This document shows, piece after piece, positions 11,991-47,387 of a DNA stretch of 64,000 nucleotides (its first letter is position 1; each line of letters opens with the position of its first letter). This DNA comes from Prochilodus magdalenae (Eukaryota; Chordata; Actinopteri; Characiformes; Prochilodontidae), in NCBI GenBank assembly GCA_024036415.1, contig JAMWET010005455.1, forward strand, positions 1,011,273-1,075,272. Direction: 5' to 3'. A model generated the notes under the pieces. The model was not told the origin of the DNA and did not search any database. It saw only the letters and a program-made list of their open reading frames with translations. The position numbers were made by a program, and so were the translations under genes.

Positions 11991-12213
11991 GAATGGTCTT
12001 TTTTCTTCAAGCGGCGGTAATGATGTTCCATAGGCACCTCTGCGAACTTTCTGCTGTATAGTGATGGAGGAACACTGACCCCTGGAGGCTGGGAGGGAGA
12101 AAACCATCCCTCCACTGTGTTATGTCAACTGACTGGGCTCAGGAGAGGGTGGCAGATTCATCCTTATTTGTCTAATATTGTCTCAGAATTATGGTGTGAG
12201 AGAGGAGGGAGCC

Positions 12214-19099
<6,886 letters not shown>

Positions 19100-20720
19100 A
19101 ACGCTCTCCACGAACACAGAACGCGAGAAAAGTGTAGTGCTATCTACCAGCGTTCACTTCAGGCCACGTACAAAAGGTGGGAAAGAAAAGTCTGCTCCAA
19201 CGGAAGTTTTATATAAGCTCAGCTCCAGACTCAAATGTCCTTATGGAGCTTAAACCAGGGGGCTTGCAGTAGGCGTGGCTCTTCCCTATGATCGTATTGC
19301 ATCCGTTTTCCAGAGTCCTGAGCTCAGACCTTTCCTTGATCCAGTTGTATAGACCAACACGTTCAGAGGGGAGACTGTTAGAACTTATAATTATAAAATG
19401 ACCAGGAGTCAAGATGTTGTCCACCCTCTCCACATAAACAAACATGAAATTTCAGTCTCAGCTAAGTTGACATTTGGCAGTAGTATTAGGGGGGCTGTCT
19501 GAACACTCGTAGAGTTTCCTGGGTGAGCCGTGCATGGCGTCAAGGCTGCTATGGTGGAGGTGAGTGCTGGTATTAGAGGGAAAAGGTTATGTAGCAAAGC
19601 CAAAGAACATTAGCATAACTGTCTGATTTGGATGAATTCAAATGTTGTCATTTCCAGCAGTAGTAGAAGTTCAGATGGCTGTTTTTTTTTTTTTGTGTTT
19701 GTTTTCTTTTTTTCTGTTACGTGTTATAGCATTGAACAAATGAGATTACTCTCCCCATCACATTTATAGTTAGTCATTGTTTACTAGAACGCCTCACTTG
19801 CTATATCTAGCACAGTAGTGTTGTGCTATTTTCTCCAGTGAGGACCTTCGTCATTAACGCACATCGACTCTAGTTCTCGAGTACGGACCCTGTATGTGTA
19901 GTTACCGTCTTGACTCCCATTATGTGATAAATATATTAGATATGAAACCTCTGTGTTTGTGAAGAAGTGACTAATAACCAGTCCCTCTATTTGACACATT
20001 TTATGTCATATAAATATATTCTGAATCTTATTTCAGTGGAGTTGCCCTGATGCAAGACAGTTTAATACTAGCACTACATAAGCGAAAGTATACACGCAGG
20101 CCTTACGTGTATTCTGTACTTGTATTCTGAAAAATGAAAAGGCCTTTAAACCGATAACACAAATAGCAGTTTGAGACCTGAATTGAGGAGTGGACCATTT
20201 AATACGTGCTTCCATGCCTACATTGGTAAAGCTGAAACTGTTCTGTTACACACTTTAAAATTTACTACCTGTTTGTAGGTGGAACACTACATGCATACTC
20301 AGCTGGCCTGAGTGAGCAGCTATTGGAGTTCATGCTAGTGGATATGGACCAATACTGTTGTGTGTTTTGTTGTGTTTTTTTTTTTTTTTTTGGTTTATTG
20401 GGTTTGTTCTTCCATGTTGCATCTCCATTGTCATTGTTAGTCCTTTGAAAAGTATAAAAGATTTTGGCTGACATTAAAATCTTAACACTGACATTACTCT
20501 GTAGTTAATCTGTGATTTGTATTTATTTATTTATTTTTTGGATTGATTTAACTTAATTTAAAATATGAATTTGCAATACTGGTTCCAAACTTTGTAATTG
20601 TCACAGTAATATCTGACATTATTTTATACAATATGTATAAATAAGTGTTTTATTGAAAAAATTGCATTGTTTAATGATGAATAATAGTACACAGTAATGT
20701 ATAAGCTTACCATAAAGGAG
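19100..20720. other. tmem185 3'UTR and downstream flank
   Basis: The sequence directly downstream of the stop continues without repeats to about 20500, apart from poly-T runs at 19682 and 20375. It probably contains the 3'UTR. An ATTAAA-like hexamer occurs near 20473, but the end was not mapped. No further coding potential was seen. Confidence 0.5.
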
Positions 20721-21175
20721 TGACTGAAACATATCTTATATTGTGTAATACCTTCATGAGCATACATAATAGCTGTGATTGGATTTGTCATGGACTGGAC
20801 AAGTTTCTGGATGTAGGCCACATCGATGTTCAGACACTGTTTGGCACAGTTTGGCCAAAGTGTAAACTGGAATTTTTGCCACTGCTGGTAGACTCGTATA
20901 ACCATACTCTTCCATACACCTGCAAACTCAGCTACATTGTTCACACTATGGCCTTTGACACACCCAAATGCAGTCACTCCTTTTAGCCAATCATTAACGT
21001 CTGCTTTGGTCCCATTTTCCACACATAAAATGAGACATTCACTGCACTGTACTGCCTCTTCTCAATCTATGAATCCCGTCACTCACACCCTGAAGGTATT
21101 TATAGGCCCGTCATCCTCGTTCAGTGTCATCTGCAGGAGCCTCAGGTTACTACCACCTTAAACACACACGATGAC
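20720..21175 (-). repeat. dispersed repeat with a transposase-like helix-turn-helix remnant (copy 1)
   Basis: On the minus strand it encodes a patch resembling DNA-binding N-termini of Tc1-like transposases ([20 protein letters not shown]). It is joined closely to a short C-terminal-like end (NIDVAYIQKLVQSMTNPITA). The catalytic core is missing, so this looks like an internally deleted derivative. Related copies lie at 34690, 47458 and 49990. Confidence 0.7.
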
Positions 21176-21829
21176 TCATTTTTTGTCTGGAAAGTATACT
21201 AATGAAATTATAGAAATATACTGATACATTTTCTTAGAAATATGAGACATTCTGGATGGCAGTTTTTTGTTTAGTGTTGTAAAGCTTTCTCAGTTATGGA
21301 GTTATCTACAGCTCTAATCATTTACAGCTTCAAACTAGTTTGTTAGTTAAAGAGTCATTTTATGTGTGTACCTTTTACTGAAAAGGTTTCATATTATTAA
21401 AAGCAGTAATTGCTCACTTTTTAATGGTAGTGTACTTGATACATCATGTCTACATGAAGTAAATATACTCCGTATATACTGTGTATCCACAGTCAACATA
21501 GGGTTTGTTTATGTGGACACTTTTAAATCAAGTAAATTCAGTGCATTACATTTTGTCCATACACGCGTAGAATATACAGTAGTCAAGGTAAGAAAAATTA
21601 CATTGTTGTATATATTAAACACAGGATTGAATACATACAGGGTATTTAGAAAATGATACTATGAAAGATGTTTGTTGTCATGTACCCTGACATGGTTTGT
21701 CAGTTCAACCTAAAAACATTACTTCATGTGGTAACAAGCATTTGAAATAGTTTCTTTAAAAATACAATTCTATGGATCAAAAATCATTTTAAGAATTAAT
21801 TTGAGTTGGAATACATTCTTATATGAAGC

Positions 21830-23960
21830 TGTGTGTATACAACACTATGGGTTTATGAAGATGTGTGTATACAACACTATGGGTTTATGAGACTGTAGGT
21901 ATGTGACAGTGTGGGTTTATGAGACTGTAGGTATGTGACAGTGTGGGTTTATGAGACTGTAGGTATCTGACCAATTGGATACATGAAACTGAGTATATGA
22001 CAGCGCAGGTATATGAGACTGTTGGTATGTGACAGTGTGGGTATGTGAGACTATTGGTGTGTGACAGCGTGGGTATATGTCACTGAGTATTTGGCAGTGT
22101 GGGTATATGCGACTGTTGGTATGTGACAGTGTGGGTATATGCGACTGGGGGTATATGACAGGGGGGTATAACACTGTTGGTATATGACAGTGTGGGTATA
22201 GGACACTGAGCATACGACAGTGTGGGTATATAGCACTGTTGGTATATGACAGTGTGGGTATATGAAACTGCTGGTATGTGACAGCGTGTGTATACAGGTG
22301 CTGGTCTTAAAATTAGAATATCGTGAAAAAGTTGATTTATTTCAGTAATTCCAATTAAAAAGTGAAACTTTTTTTGATTAATTATCTTTTTTTAATTTAA
22401 TTAATTATATTAATTCATTACACACAGATTGATATATTTCAAGTGTTTATTTCTTTTAATTTTGATTATTATAACTAACAACTAATGAAAACCCCAAATT
22501 CAGTATCTCAGAAAATTAGAATATCACTTAAGACCAATACAAAAAAAGGATTTTTAGAAATGTTGGCCAACTGGAAAGTATGAACGTGAAAAGTATGAGC
22601 ATGTACAGCACTTAATACTAAATGCAGCATGGCATGGAGTCGATCAGTCTGTGGCACTGCTTAGGTGTTATGAGAGCCCAGGTTGCTCTGATAGTGGCCT
22701 TCAGCTCTTCTGCATTGTTGGGTATGGTGTATCGCATCTTCCTTTTCACAATACCCCATAGATTTTCTATGGGGTTAAGGTCAGGCGAGTTTGCTGGCCA
22801 ATTAAGAACAGGGACACCATGGTCGTTAAACCAGGTACTGGTAGCTTTGGCACTGTTTGCAGGTGCCAAGTCCTGTTGGAAAATGAAATCTGCATCTCCA
22901 TAAAGTTGGTCAGCAGCAGGATGCATGAAGTGCTCTAAAACTTCCTGGTAGACGGCTATGTTGACCTTGGACCTTGGACCAACATCAGCAGATGACATGG
23001 CACCCCAAACCTAATGACTATGGAAACTTTACACTGGACCTCAAGCAACATGCATTCTGTGCCTCTCCTCTCTTCCTCCAGACTCTGGGACCTTGATTTC
23101 CTAAGGAAATGCAGAATTTACTTTCATACTTGCCTCTCTATTAATGTGCTTGGACACAGAGCTTTGTGAATATATGAAACTGAGCATATGACAGTGTGGG
23201 TATATAGCACTGTTGTTATATGACAGTGTGGGTATATGAAACTGAGTATGTGACAGTGTGGCTATATGAAACTGAGTATACGACAGTGTGGGTATATAAC
23301 ACTGTTGGTATATGACAGTATGGGAACATGAAACTGAGCATATGACAGTGTGGGTATATAGCACTGTTGGTATATGACAGTGTGGGAATATGAAACTGAG
23401 TATGTAACAGTGTGGGTATATAACACTGTTAGTATATGACAGTGTGGGAACATGAAACTGAGCATATGACAGTGTGGGTATATGACACTGAGCATACGAC
23501 AGTGTGGGTATATAGCACTGCTGGTATATGACAGTGTGGGAATATGACACTGAGCATACGACAGTGTGGGTATATAGCACTGCTGGTATATGACAGTGTG
23601 GGAATATGAACCTGAGTATGTGACAGTGTGGCTATATGAAACTGAGTATACGACGGTGTGGGTATATAACACTGTTGGTATATGACAGTGTGAGTATATG
23701 AAACTGAGTATACGACAGTGGGTATATGCCAGTGTAGTGTAGCTATGTGATACTGTGGGTGTATGAGGCTGTGGATATCTAACACTGGTGGGTATATGAC
23801 GGAGTGTACATATGAAACTGTGGGTGTACAAGGCTGTGGGTGAGTGTGTGGGTATACAACACTGTGGGCATATGACAGAGTGGGTGTGTGAGACTGTGGT
23901 TGAGACTATAGGCATATGACACTGTGGGTTAATGAGGCTGTAGGTATACGACATTCAGCC
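21830..23960. repeat. minisatellite, about 32-bp unit (split by a Tc1-like insertion)
   Basis: Degenerate copies of tatatgacagtgtgggt alternate with tatatgaaactgagta. Together they form a unit of about 32 bases, each half about 16. The array runs from 21830 to 22294 and again from about 23167 to 23960, with a transposon between. Long open frames across the array (repeating YPHCHIPT on the minus strand) are products of the repeat period and are not genes. Confidence 0.9.
22295..23165 (-). mobile_element. truncated Tc1-like element inserted in the minisatellite
   Basis: It starts after a TA with caggtgctggtcttaaaatt and continues tagaatatcgtgaaaaagtt, the end of a Tc1-like family that is very common in fish. 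The minus strand carries the C-terminal half of its transposase, including FIFQQDLAPANSAKAT and NSPDLNPIENLWGIVKRKMR. The homology stops near 23160, before the N-terminal half and the second terminal repeat. The copy is therefore cut on the right, and minisatellite sequence resumes at once. Confidence 0.88.
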
Positions 23961-23999
23961 CAGGGTGAGACTGACGCATTTTCTTGTGGTGTGTGTGTG

Positions 24000-24456
24000 A
24001 GAGAGAGAGCGCGCGCGCGCGCGCGTGTGTGCGTGCGCGCGCGAGAGAGCGTGTGTTGGGCTCCACCCGACGGGCCGAGCAGAAAACAAGTTACGACGCA
24101 GGTTCAAACATGGCGTCCGCAGCGCTCTTTTGAAGTCGAAGTTTGTCCAGCGTTGCTTAAAAGCATGTAACGGTACGCCGGACGTTTTACTAAAACACTC
24201 GGGAAGTATTTTAAGGCAACGTAAAAGTCGACCTGACCGAGGAAGCCATGATAAATCGCGGTGACGTTTCACTTTAAAAGTTGAGAGTTTTGAACGCTAG
24301 CTAGCCGACTCGTTAGCTACAGCTAAGCTACCCACTGAGGTAGCTTGGTGGCTAGCCAGCTCGAAGAGTTTCGCGAACAGAGCGACTGTTCAAGGAGTGA
24401 CTTAAGTTAGAGAAAAGAAGAAAAGTTTTCGTCGGAGCTCTGAGGACTGTGTGAAG
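24000..24456 (+). promoter_or_regulatory. stk26: stk26 promoter and 5'UTR, CpG-rich
   Basis: A GA/GC/GT purine-pyrimidine run (24001-24050) is followed by a stretch with many CpG dinucleotides (for example cacccgacgggccgagcag and gtacgccggacg) up to the ATG at 24457. The contrast with the AT-rich surroundings suggests a CpG-island promoter. No TATA box was identified. Confidence 0.6.
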
Positions 24457-42129
<17,673 letters not shown>

Positions 42130-42973
42130 TTTAGTGTGGACTACGACCGCACAGACAACTAAGAAGCTGGATGACTGAACAATTCATCAGGCTTTACAAT
42201 CTCGGCTCTTCCTGTTCACTGAACATTGACCCAGACACATACACAAGCACACAGATACGCACTCACCCAAGGCTCCCTCTTCACACACAGGGACAGGAGG
42301 GACTCGGGTTGCACACACTATCAAAACCAAAAGGAATCCCCCCCCCCCCCCCCCCAAATATAGAAATATATATTTGTGTAATTGTATTTATATAATTTTG
42401 CCATGTGCTTTTATTTTAGCCTTCAGCTGGTGCCCAATGATGTGTGTAGTCTTTATTTTAGACTGTATTTTGATTTTGAGAGTCACAAACGTCCTTTTTG
42501 GTTTTCTGCTGAGCTTTAGACACAAGTCAGTTCACATTTAGATTTTGGCCCAATGCAATACCTTTTTAATTTTAGGCTTCTCTCTGATATTTATGTGTGG
42601 GAGATTGATTATACAAACGTATTTCCCCCTTTTTTTTTTTGGGTTAATGAGGGGAGGATTTCTGTTATACACTCTGCACACTGTTACTTGTAGCATTACA
42701 GAACTGCTGTATGGGATAACCTTCATATCATGTCAAAGAAAACATAGAAATACCTCAGTTAGATAAAGCAATCGAATGAACGAAGGCAAAAAAACAACCT
42801 AGTCTATTTTAATTTTTTCCCTTTTTTCTCGCTTTTTTATGATGACTGTGCCTTTGGCACATGATGTCAATCATGGGAGACAAACTTTGCTGTGCAAAAG
42901 ATGCTTCCATTTCTGACACACGATCAAACATTAAGTTGACTCAATTTTGTACTCTTTAAATATATAGCAATTT

Positions 42974-43985
42974 ACACGCATCATCAAAACAGTAGTTGCA
43001 CCCAGAAGGAAGTGTGGGATTGCTATTTGAGAGGCAGATAAAGGTTACCAGGAACAATTAATGAACATAAATTTATACTGATATGGCCAATATTTATATG
43101 TAGTGTAGTGTCGCTCAATATGGCATTAGGCGGCCATGTTTGCTAACGCAGACGTCTGGCAGACGTCTTGGTTGTAGAGGTTCCTGATGGTGTCCTGTAA
43201 TAATAATTTCCATGCAGCTTGAAAATTCTCATAGAGTTCCTGCAGATTTTGCGGTAGAGGGGTGGATATGGAGTAATATCGGGCCTTCTGGATATGTGAC
43301 GTGAGACAACAAAACGTTTAACTTGGTGCTGATCACGGTGTCTCCACACACAGATTTGTTGGTCATCCACCGACAATATCACAACTCCTGACTGAAGATG
43401 ACACGCTGCCGTTCTGAGTCACTACATGACTGTCTGGTACGACACCATTGCAGTCTTCAGCGAAATCGACGTGCTGTTAAGGGCAGTCAGCACAACAGTG
43501 TGTGTGCATGTAGTCCTGCATCGTGTAGCCGTCTGCCAATGGTGCTGGCACTAACAGGATGACCGATAGAGGACATCTATGCTCACTGAATATCCGCAAT
43601 CATGGCTATTGGCTCACCCTGTGCATGTTAAAAAATCTGTCAGTTCTCCGTCTCTGTGCTTTGTGTAGGTCTCCCAGGTCCTTCATGTCACTGGTGTGTG
43701 ACCCCTCTCTATCCCTTCCAACTGTTCAAATTGCTATTGAACTCTTCTATGAGGTATACTTCACTTACAAAGGATGCTACAACAGCACAACACAACAGCA
43801 TGCACAGCAGGACGCCCTTATATACTCGGTCAGGTACAGCAATAAGGCCCGTCCTTGCCCATGTCTCATGCGCTGCCGATCATGAAACTTGAAGCATGTC
43901 TCACAATGTCAAACCTACCCACCAAGTTTCATTCCTGTCGGTTGATTCCCTCTGGGTGCAACTTTTTCCCAATGATGTGCGTGTT
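42974..43985 (-). mobile_element. Tc1-like relic, ttgcacccagaagga family (copy 5, near full length)
   Basis: The left end cacgcatcatcaaaacagta, gttgcacccagaagga is matched in inverse by the right end tccctctgggtgcaac and aatgatgtgcgtg, giving about 35-base terminal repeats. The interior is in the inverse sense of copies 1 and 3 and is full of stops. At about 1.0 kb it is the best-preserved copy in the window. Confidence 0.82.
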
Positions 43986-44913
43986 TTTATTTCCTTACTT
44001 TTTCTGTTCCCGAGGTTTCTTGTCGACATAGGAGTAAATAACCATTATAGATAAATATTTAGCCCCATAATTGTTCATGCTGTCCACTTTTGTAACGTAT
44101 TGCAGTTTCTGAGCTAATAATATTTTTGTTAAATATATGAGCTATGGGAGATATACTGTACTTCTGAAGGAAATGCACTGCACACACTTTGTACTGGGTG
44201 GGGCAATTTTATACGTTAACAATGCGAAACTCTCTGCACATGTTCCATCTTCTTCGAGTAGATCTCAAGGAGGGAGTGTAGCTGGCAGAGGAACACACAA
44301 ACCCACAGTAACAGTTCACTTACCCAACAGTGGAGCTAGAGAGGCTAAAGCTCCGTTGAAGCAGCAGCATAGGGATCTTCAGGTGGATTACAGGCTTTTT
44401 AAAAATGGAAATGTTTTATTTGGGATAGTTTTTGATTTCATATTATGTAATATAAAAGGTTTTTCAGTAAAGAGGGATTTTTTTTTTCCGCCAAGCTTTT
44501 AACTAATCCTAAGGGTGCCATCACTGGTATGGTGGTGAGGTCATCAGTGCTCCTGTTGGCTGGGAGAATCTATGCCAACAACCCGTTGTGCCTAAAGTTC
44601 AATTCTGTATGTATGTGTGATTGTTGGTTATATCTTTGAAAAGCTTTAAAGGCTGTCACACGTTGCCAGGCTGAGGTTTGAAAGCAATAAGGTGTTTGGT
44701 GGAATTGTTTTTTTTTTTTATATATACAGTATATATATATTTCTTTATGGATATGTAGATACAAAATTAGGTTTTGTAAATTTTCTCTCCAAGCTTTTGT
44801 AAATGTTATTGAAATTGCTACACCGATATCTGTCGAAGCTGTATCATATATCTATAGGCCTTTTTTCCTCTTTGCTTCAACTGTTACAAATTACTTTTTG
44901 GTTTGGTTTGATG

Positions 44914-44919
44914 AATAAA
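44914..44919 (+). terminator. stk26: candidate stk26 polyadenylation signal
   Basis: A canonical AATAAA is followed within 40 bases by a T/GT-rich downstream element. It is the last such signal before the intergenic repeat at 45131. Confidence 0.55.
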
Positions 44920-45130
44920 GATGTAAATTATGACATGTGTTTTGTGGTTGGTTTGTTTGGGGCCTTTTAAGTCTGTATGATGTACCTGTTGTTACTAATG
45001 GTAGGTGTTGACTGGCCCAGTGAAGAGTTTCCCTTTACTGTAAAAGTAATTGCTAATTTCTCAGTAATAAAGTTATAATTTAAGACTATACACTGGCATA
45101 ACTAAAGTCATGTGATAGCTGTATGTAGAT

Positions 45131-45887
45131 TGATTATGAAGTGGCGTTACCTCAGGAGATGGCTTGGGAACACCTGCTTCTGTGTAAGTTGTGAGGTGTT
45201 ACCTTGTGAGTGAGATTGAACACTGGCCAGAGTGCTCATGGCATGATGGTGAGTGCCACTCGGATGGGGCATTTCATTTCCAAAGTTGTGCAGACATTCA
45301 ACATTCCTTGATCCACAGTGTCACATCTGCATTGGGAATGCATTATAGAGCAGTGTCCGCCCACAGGTGCTTAATAAAGGTGACCTGTGTTGCCTGCATA
45401 GTGACTCTCAAGTGACCCTGGCAGAAATCGAATCCACATTCAACTGTGCAGGTTGGTGCTGTTTCCATACTTGTGTGGGGTGTGTTCTCATGGCATCAGT
45501 TGGGTCCACCTAAATGTGTTATTGACTGGTGCCCGCTAGGTTTTACTGCTTGGTGTCCTTTCCCAACCCTTCATGCACTTCATGTACTTCCACGTTGATT
45601 AGTATTCCAGCAGGATCATGCAGCGTGTGGTTAGGACACAGTTGTTTAGAATTGGTTCGAGGAGCATTAGGGAGAGTTCCAACGAATAGTGTGGCCTGCA
45701 CATTTGCCTGACATGAGCCCAGTCAGGACATTCCATCATCATGCCTCGTTCAAACTCTGATAATTCAAGCTACCTTTCCGTGAGCACACTGGTCCGTGTT
45801 CAACCTCACTCATAAAATAACACCTCACAGCTTACAAGTGTGCTTGTTCCCAAGCCATCCCCTGAGGTAACACCACTTCGTAATCAA
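45131..45887. mobile_element. DNA transposon relic with about 110-bp inverted repeats, between stk26 and frmd7
   Basis: The left arm (ttgattatgaagtggcgtta, cctcaggagatggcttggga, acacc) is the inverse of the right arm (tgttcccaagccatccc, ctgaggtaacaccacttcgt, aatcaa), and the match continues to the tgctca motifs. Between the arms, the plus strand keeps traces of a Tc1-like transposase C-terminus (FQQDHA, then WPAHLPDMSP), interrupted by stops. It is a dead element. Confidence 0.78.
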
Positions 45888-46295
45888 TTTAATTACTGCT
45901 GTACTGACCTTTGGTATGTCAGTGAAGACTGTAACCTTGTAGCGTTGACCAAAGCATTGACCTGAGCCTGAAACAGTACAGCAGAAGGTGGGCTTTGATT
46001 ACAGCATCCTCTCCAGCCTGCTATGTAACCTCTAAATCCTAAAGCAAATGCATGGTACATATGGATGATCTTAATAAAAATGTGTAAGTCCGACTGATGG
46101 TGTGCAAGTCGGAAACTTAATATTGTCCGAGTTTACACATTGTGAAGTGGATCCGGGATTGTTAACTTTTTCCATATTTACGAGTTGAAGCCACCTGTGA
46201 ATGCCATTTGCCTCGGTAAGATTCCCAGATGTTATCTCGGTGTGAGGTAGAACTTGACGTGTTATCCCAGATGTGACATATTGCACTAGTCTGTC

Positions 46296-47387
46296 TCAGG
46301 ACTTATGTTTACGTGCTGTTTCAGAGGAGTCCTCATCCTCCTCATCTAGCTGCAGGCTGCCGGAAGAGATGCGCATACGGGCCATTGGCACTGAACGTGC
46401 CACCCTGTCCAGGGCAGGGCAAAAGTATGAACACACAGCATCTGAGTCTGAGTCACTTTGGCCTAGTTCCACCTTATTTCCTCCAGCTGAACCCTCAGGC
46501 AGAAAGGACGGCTGCAGAGGCAAGTGGGTGGGCCGAGCTGGACCCTCCCTCCGGGACAGATGAGGGTAGTGTCCTAGGGGTCTGAAATCAGCAGCAGGGG
46601 GACCACTAGTTGACTGCTTCAGTAGCTTCATGTCTGTCTGGCTTAACGAGCGACGTGGCAGACCTGTTTGGTAGCTGCAGTCATCACTGAAGTGGCCTAG
46701 ATCTTCCTGGCCCAAGCCTAGGCCACCTCTGCCTCCGCAGTCAGTCACTGCACTTGTTATGTACAGCCCTGGCGCCCATGCCAGACCATGGGGCAAACCA
46801 AATCCTAGACCTAACCCGCCATACCGTTGCCTCTGTCGCCTCACCAGAGCCGGGGAGAAGGTTGAGGGTCCAGAGAAGCTGGAGGATCTGATAACCTCAT
46901 CAATGAAGCAAGCTTGCATTGGTGGCTGGATGCAGTGGGCAACGTGACCACAGCGAGACAGCAAAAGTGGAGATCCAGGGTGGTCTAGAGGTAAGGAGGA
47001 ACTGAGTGGATACACAGGAAAAACAGGGTGTACCCCCAAGCAAGTGTGCGGGAGATGTGGGTTGGGGTACAGCAGCACTAACTGCTGAGCGTTGGCCAGC
47101 AGACGACCCCGTTGGGGCAGCGCAGTGTTATCGGTGAACCTGCAACAGGTTCTCCAGTCTCCACCAAGACGTCTTGGAACACTTTGGGGAACCTGCATGG
47201 TGCAAGGTTGTCCTTGTTCAGCAGTAGAGAGGGAAGACGAGCGGGACTGGGCGAAGGCAGAGGCCTGCATGCTCCTGGCCTGTGGACGTTCCACTTCGGA
47301 TGAGATGAGGACCTCCATAGCCGACTGGCTTCGTTTGCCAGTCTGAGCACAGCCAGCATGGGGAAAGCCACAAGACTGTTCATAGGC
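46296..47387 (-). CDS. frmd7: frmd7 last coding exon, disordered C-terminal half
   Basis: This single 1092-base exon (363 codons) starts [15 protein letters not shown] and ends in a lysine-rich tail, RKHKS, before TGA at 46298. It is rich in Ser, Pro, Gly and Arg and poorly conserved. Two islands match mammalian FRMD7: LSQTDMKLL followed by [11 protein letters not shown], and [19 protein letters not shown] near the end. GC content is clearly higher than in the introns. Open frames on the other strand are shadows. Confidence 0.93.
   Translation of the reverse strand, partial: AYEQSCGFPHAGCAQTGKRSQSAMEVLISSEVERPQARSMQASAFAQSRSSSLSTAEQGQPCTMQVPQSVPRRLGGDWRTCCRFTDNTALPQRGRLLANAQQLVLLYPNPHLPHTCLGVHPVFPVYPLSSSLPLDHPGSPLLLSRCGHVAHCIQPPMQACFIDEVIRSSSFSGPSTFSPALVRRQRQRYGGLGLGFGLPHGLAWAPGLYITSAVTDCGGRGGLGLGQEDLGHFSDDCSYQTGLPRRSLSQTDMKLLKQSTSGPPAADFRPLGHYPHLSRREGPARPTHLPLQPSFLPEGSAGGNKVELGQSDSDSDAVCSYFCPALDRVARSVPMARMRISSGSLQLDEEDEDSSETARKHKS

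Larger units (their letters stand above)
9644..12213. other. ankrd46 3' flank and tmem185 5' flank
   Basis: The 3'UTR of ankrd46 follows the stop at 9643; no canonical AATAAA was pinned down before about 10300. The interval then holds a dispersed repeat (10480-10685), a (TA)n run, a Tc1-like fragment and an AT-palindrome repeat, all listed separately. Bases 12000-12213 precede the tmem185 start and probably contain its promoter and 5'UTR. No gene was seen in the interval. Confidence 0.6.
42130..44925 (+). other. stk26: stk26 3'UTR, probably ending near an AATAAA at 44914
   Basis: After the stop at 42129 the sequence runs 2.8 kb to a good polyadenylation signal, aataaa at 44914-44919, followed by a GT-rich stretch (tgtgttttgtggttggtttg). 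A poly-C run lies at 42338-42355. A whole Tc1-like relic (42974-43985) lies inside this stretch, so if the distal signal is used the transcript carries it. Shorter 3' ends cannot be excluded. Confidence 0.55.

Noticed and set aside
22618..22998. Functional transposase gene
   Set aside because: Only the C-terminal half is present; the N-terminal DNA-binding part and one terminal repeat are missing.
23101..23954. Open frames of 100-230 codons on the minus strand with a repeating YPHCHIPTVLYTHTV pattern
   Set aside because: They follow exactly the minisatellite unit, have no splice context and are open in several frames at once. They are products of the repeat period.
42171..42395. Small open frame just after the stk26 stop
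   Set aside because: It lies in the 3'UTR, runs into a poly-C tract and has no similarity that I recognise.
46273..47346. Several plus-strand open frames opposite the last frmd7 exon
   Set aside because: The minus-strand frame matches FRMD7 and explains the GC-rich composition; the plus frames are shadows.
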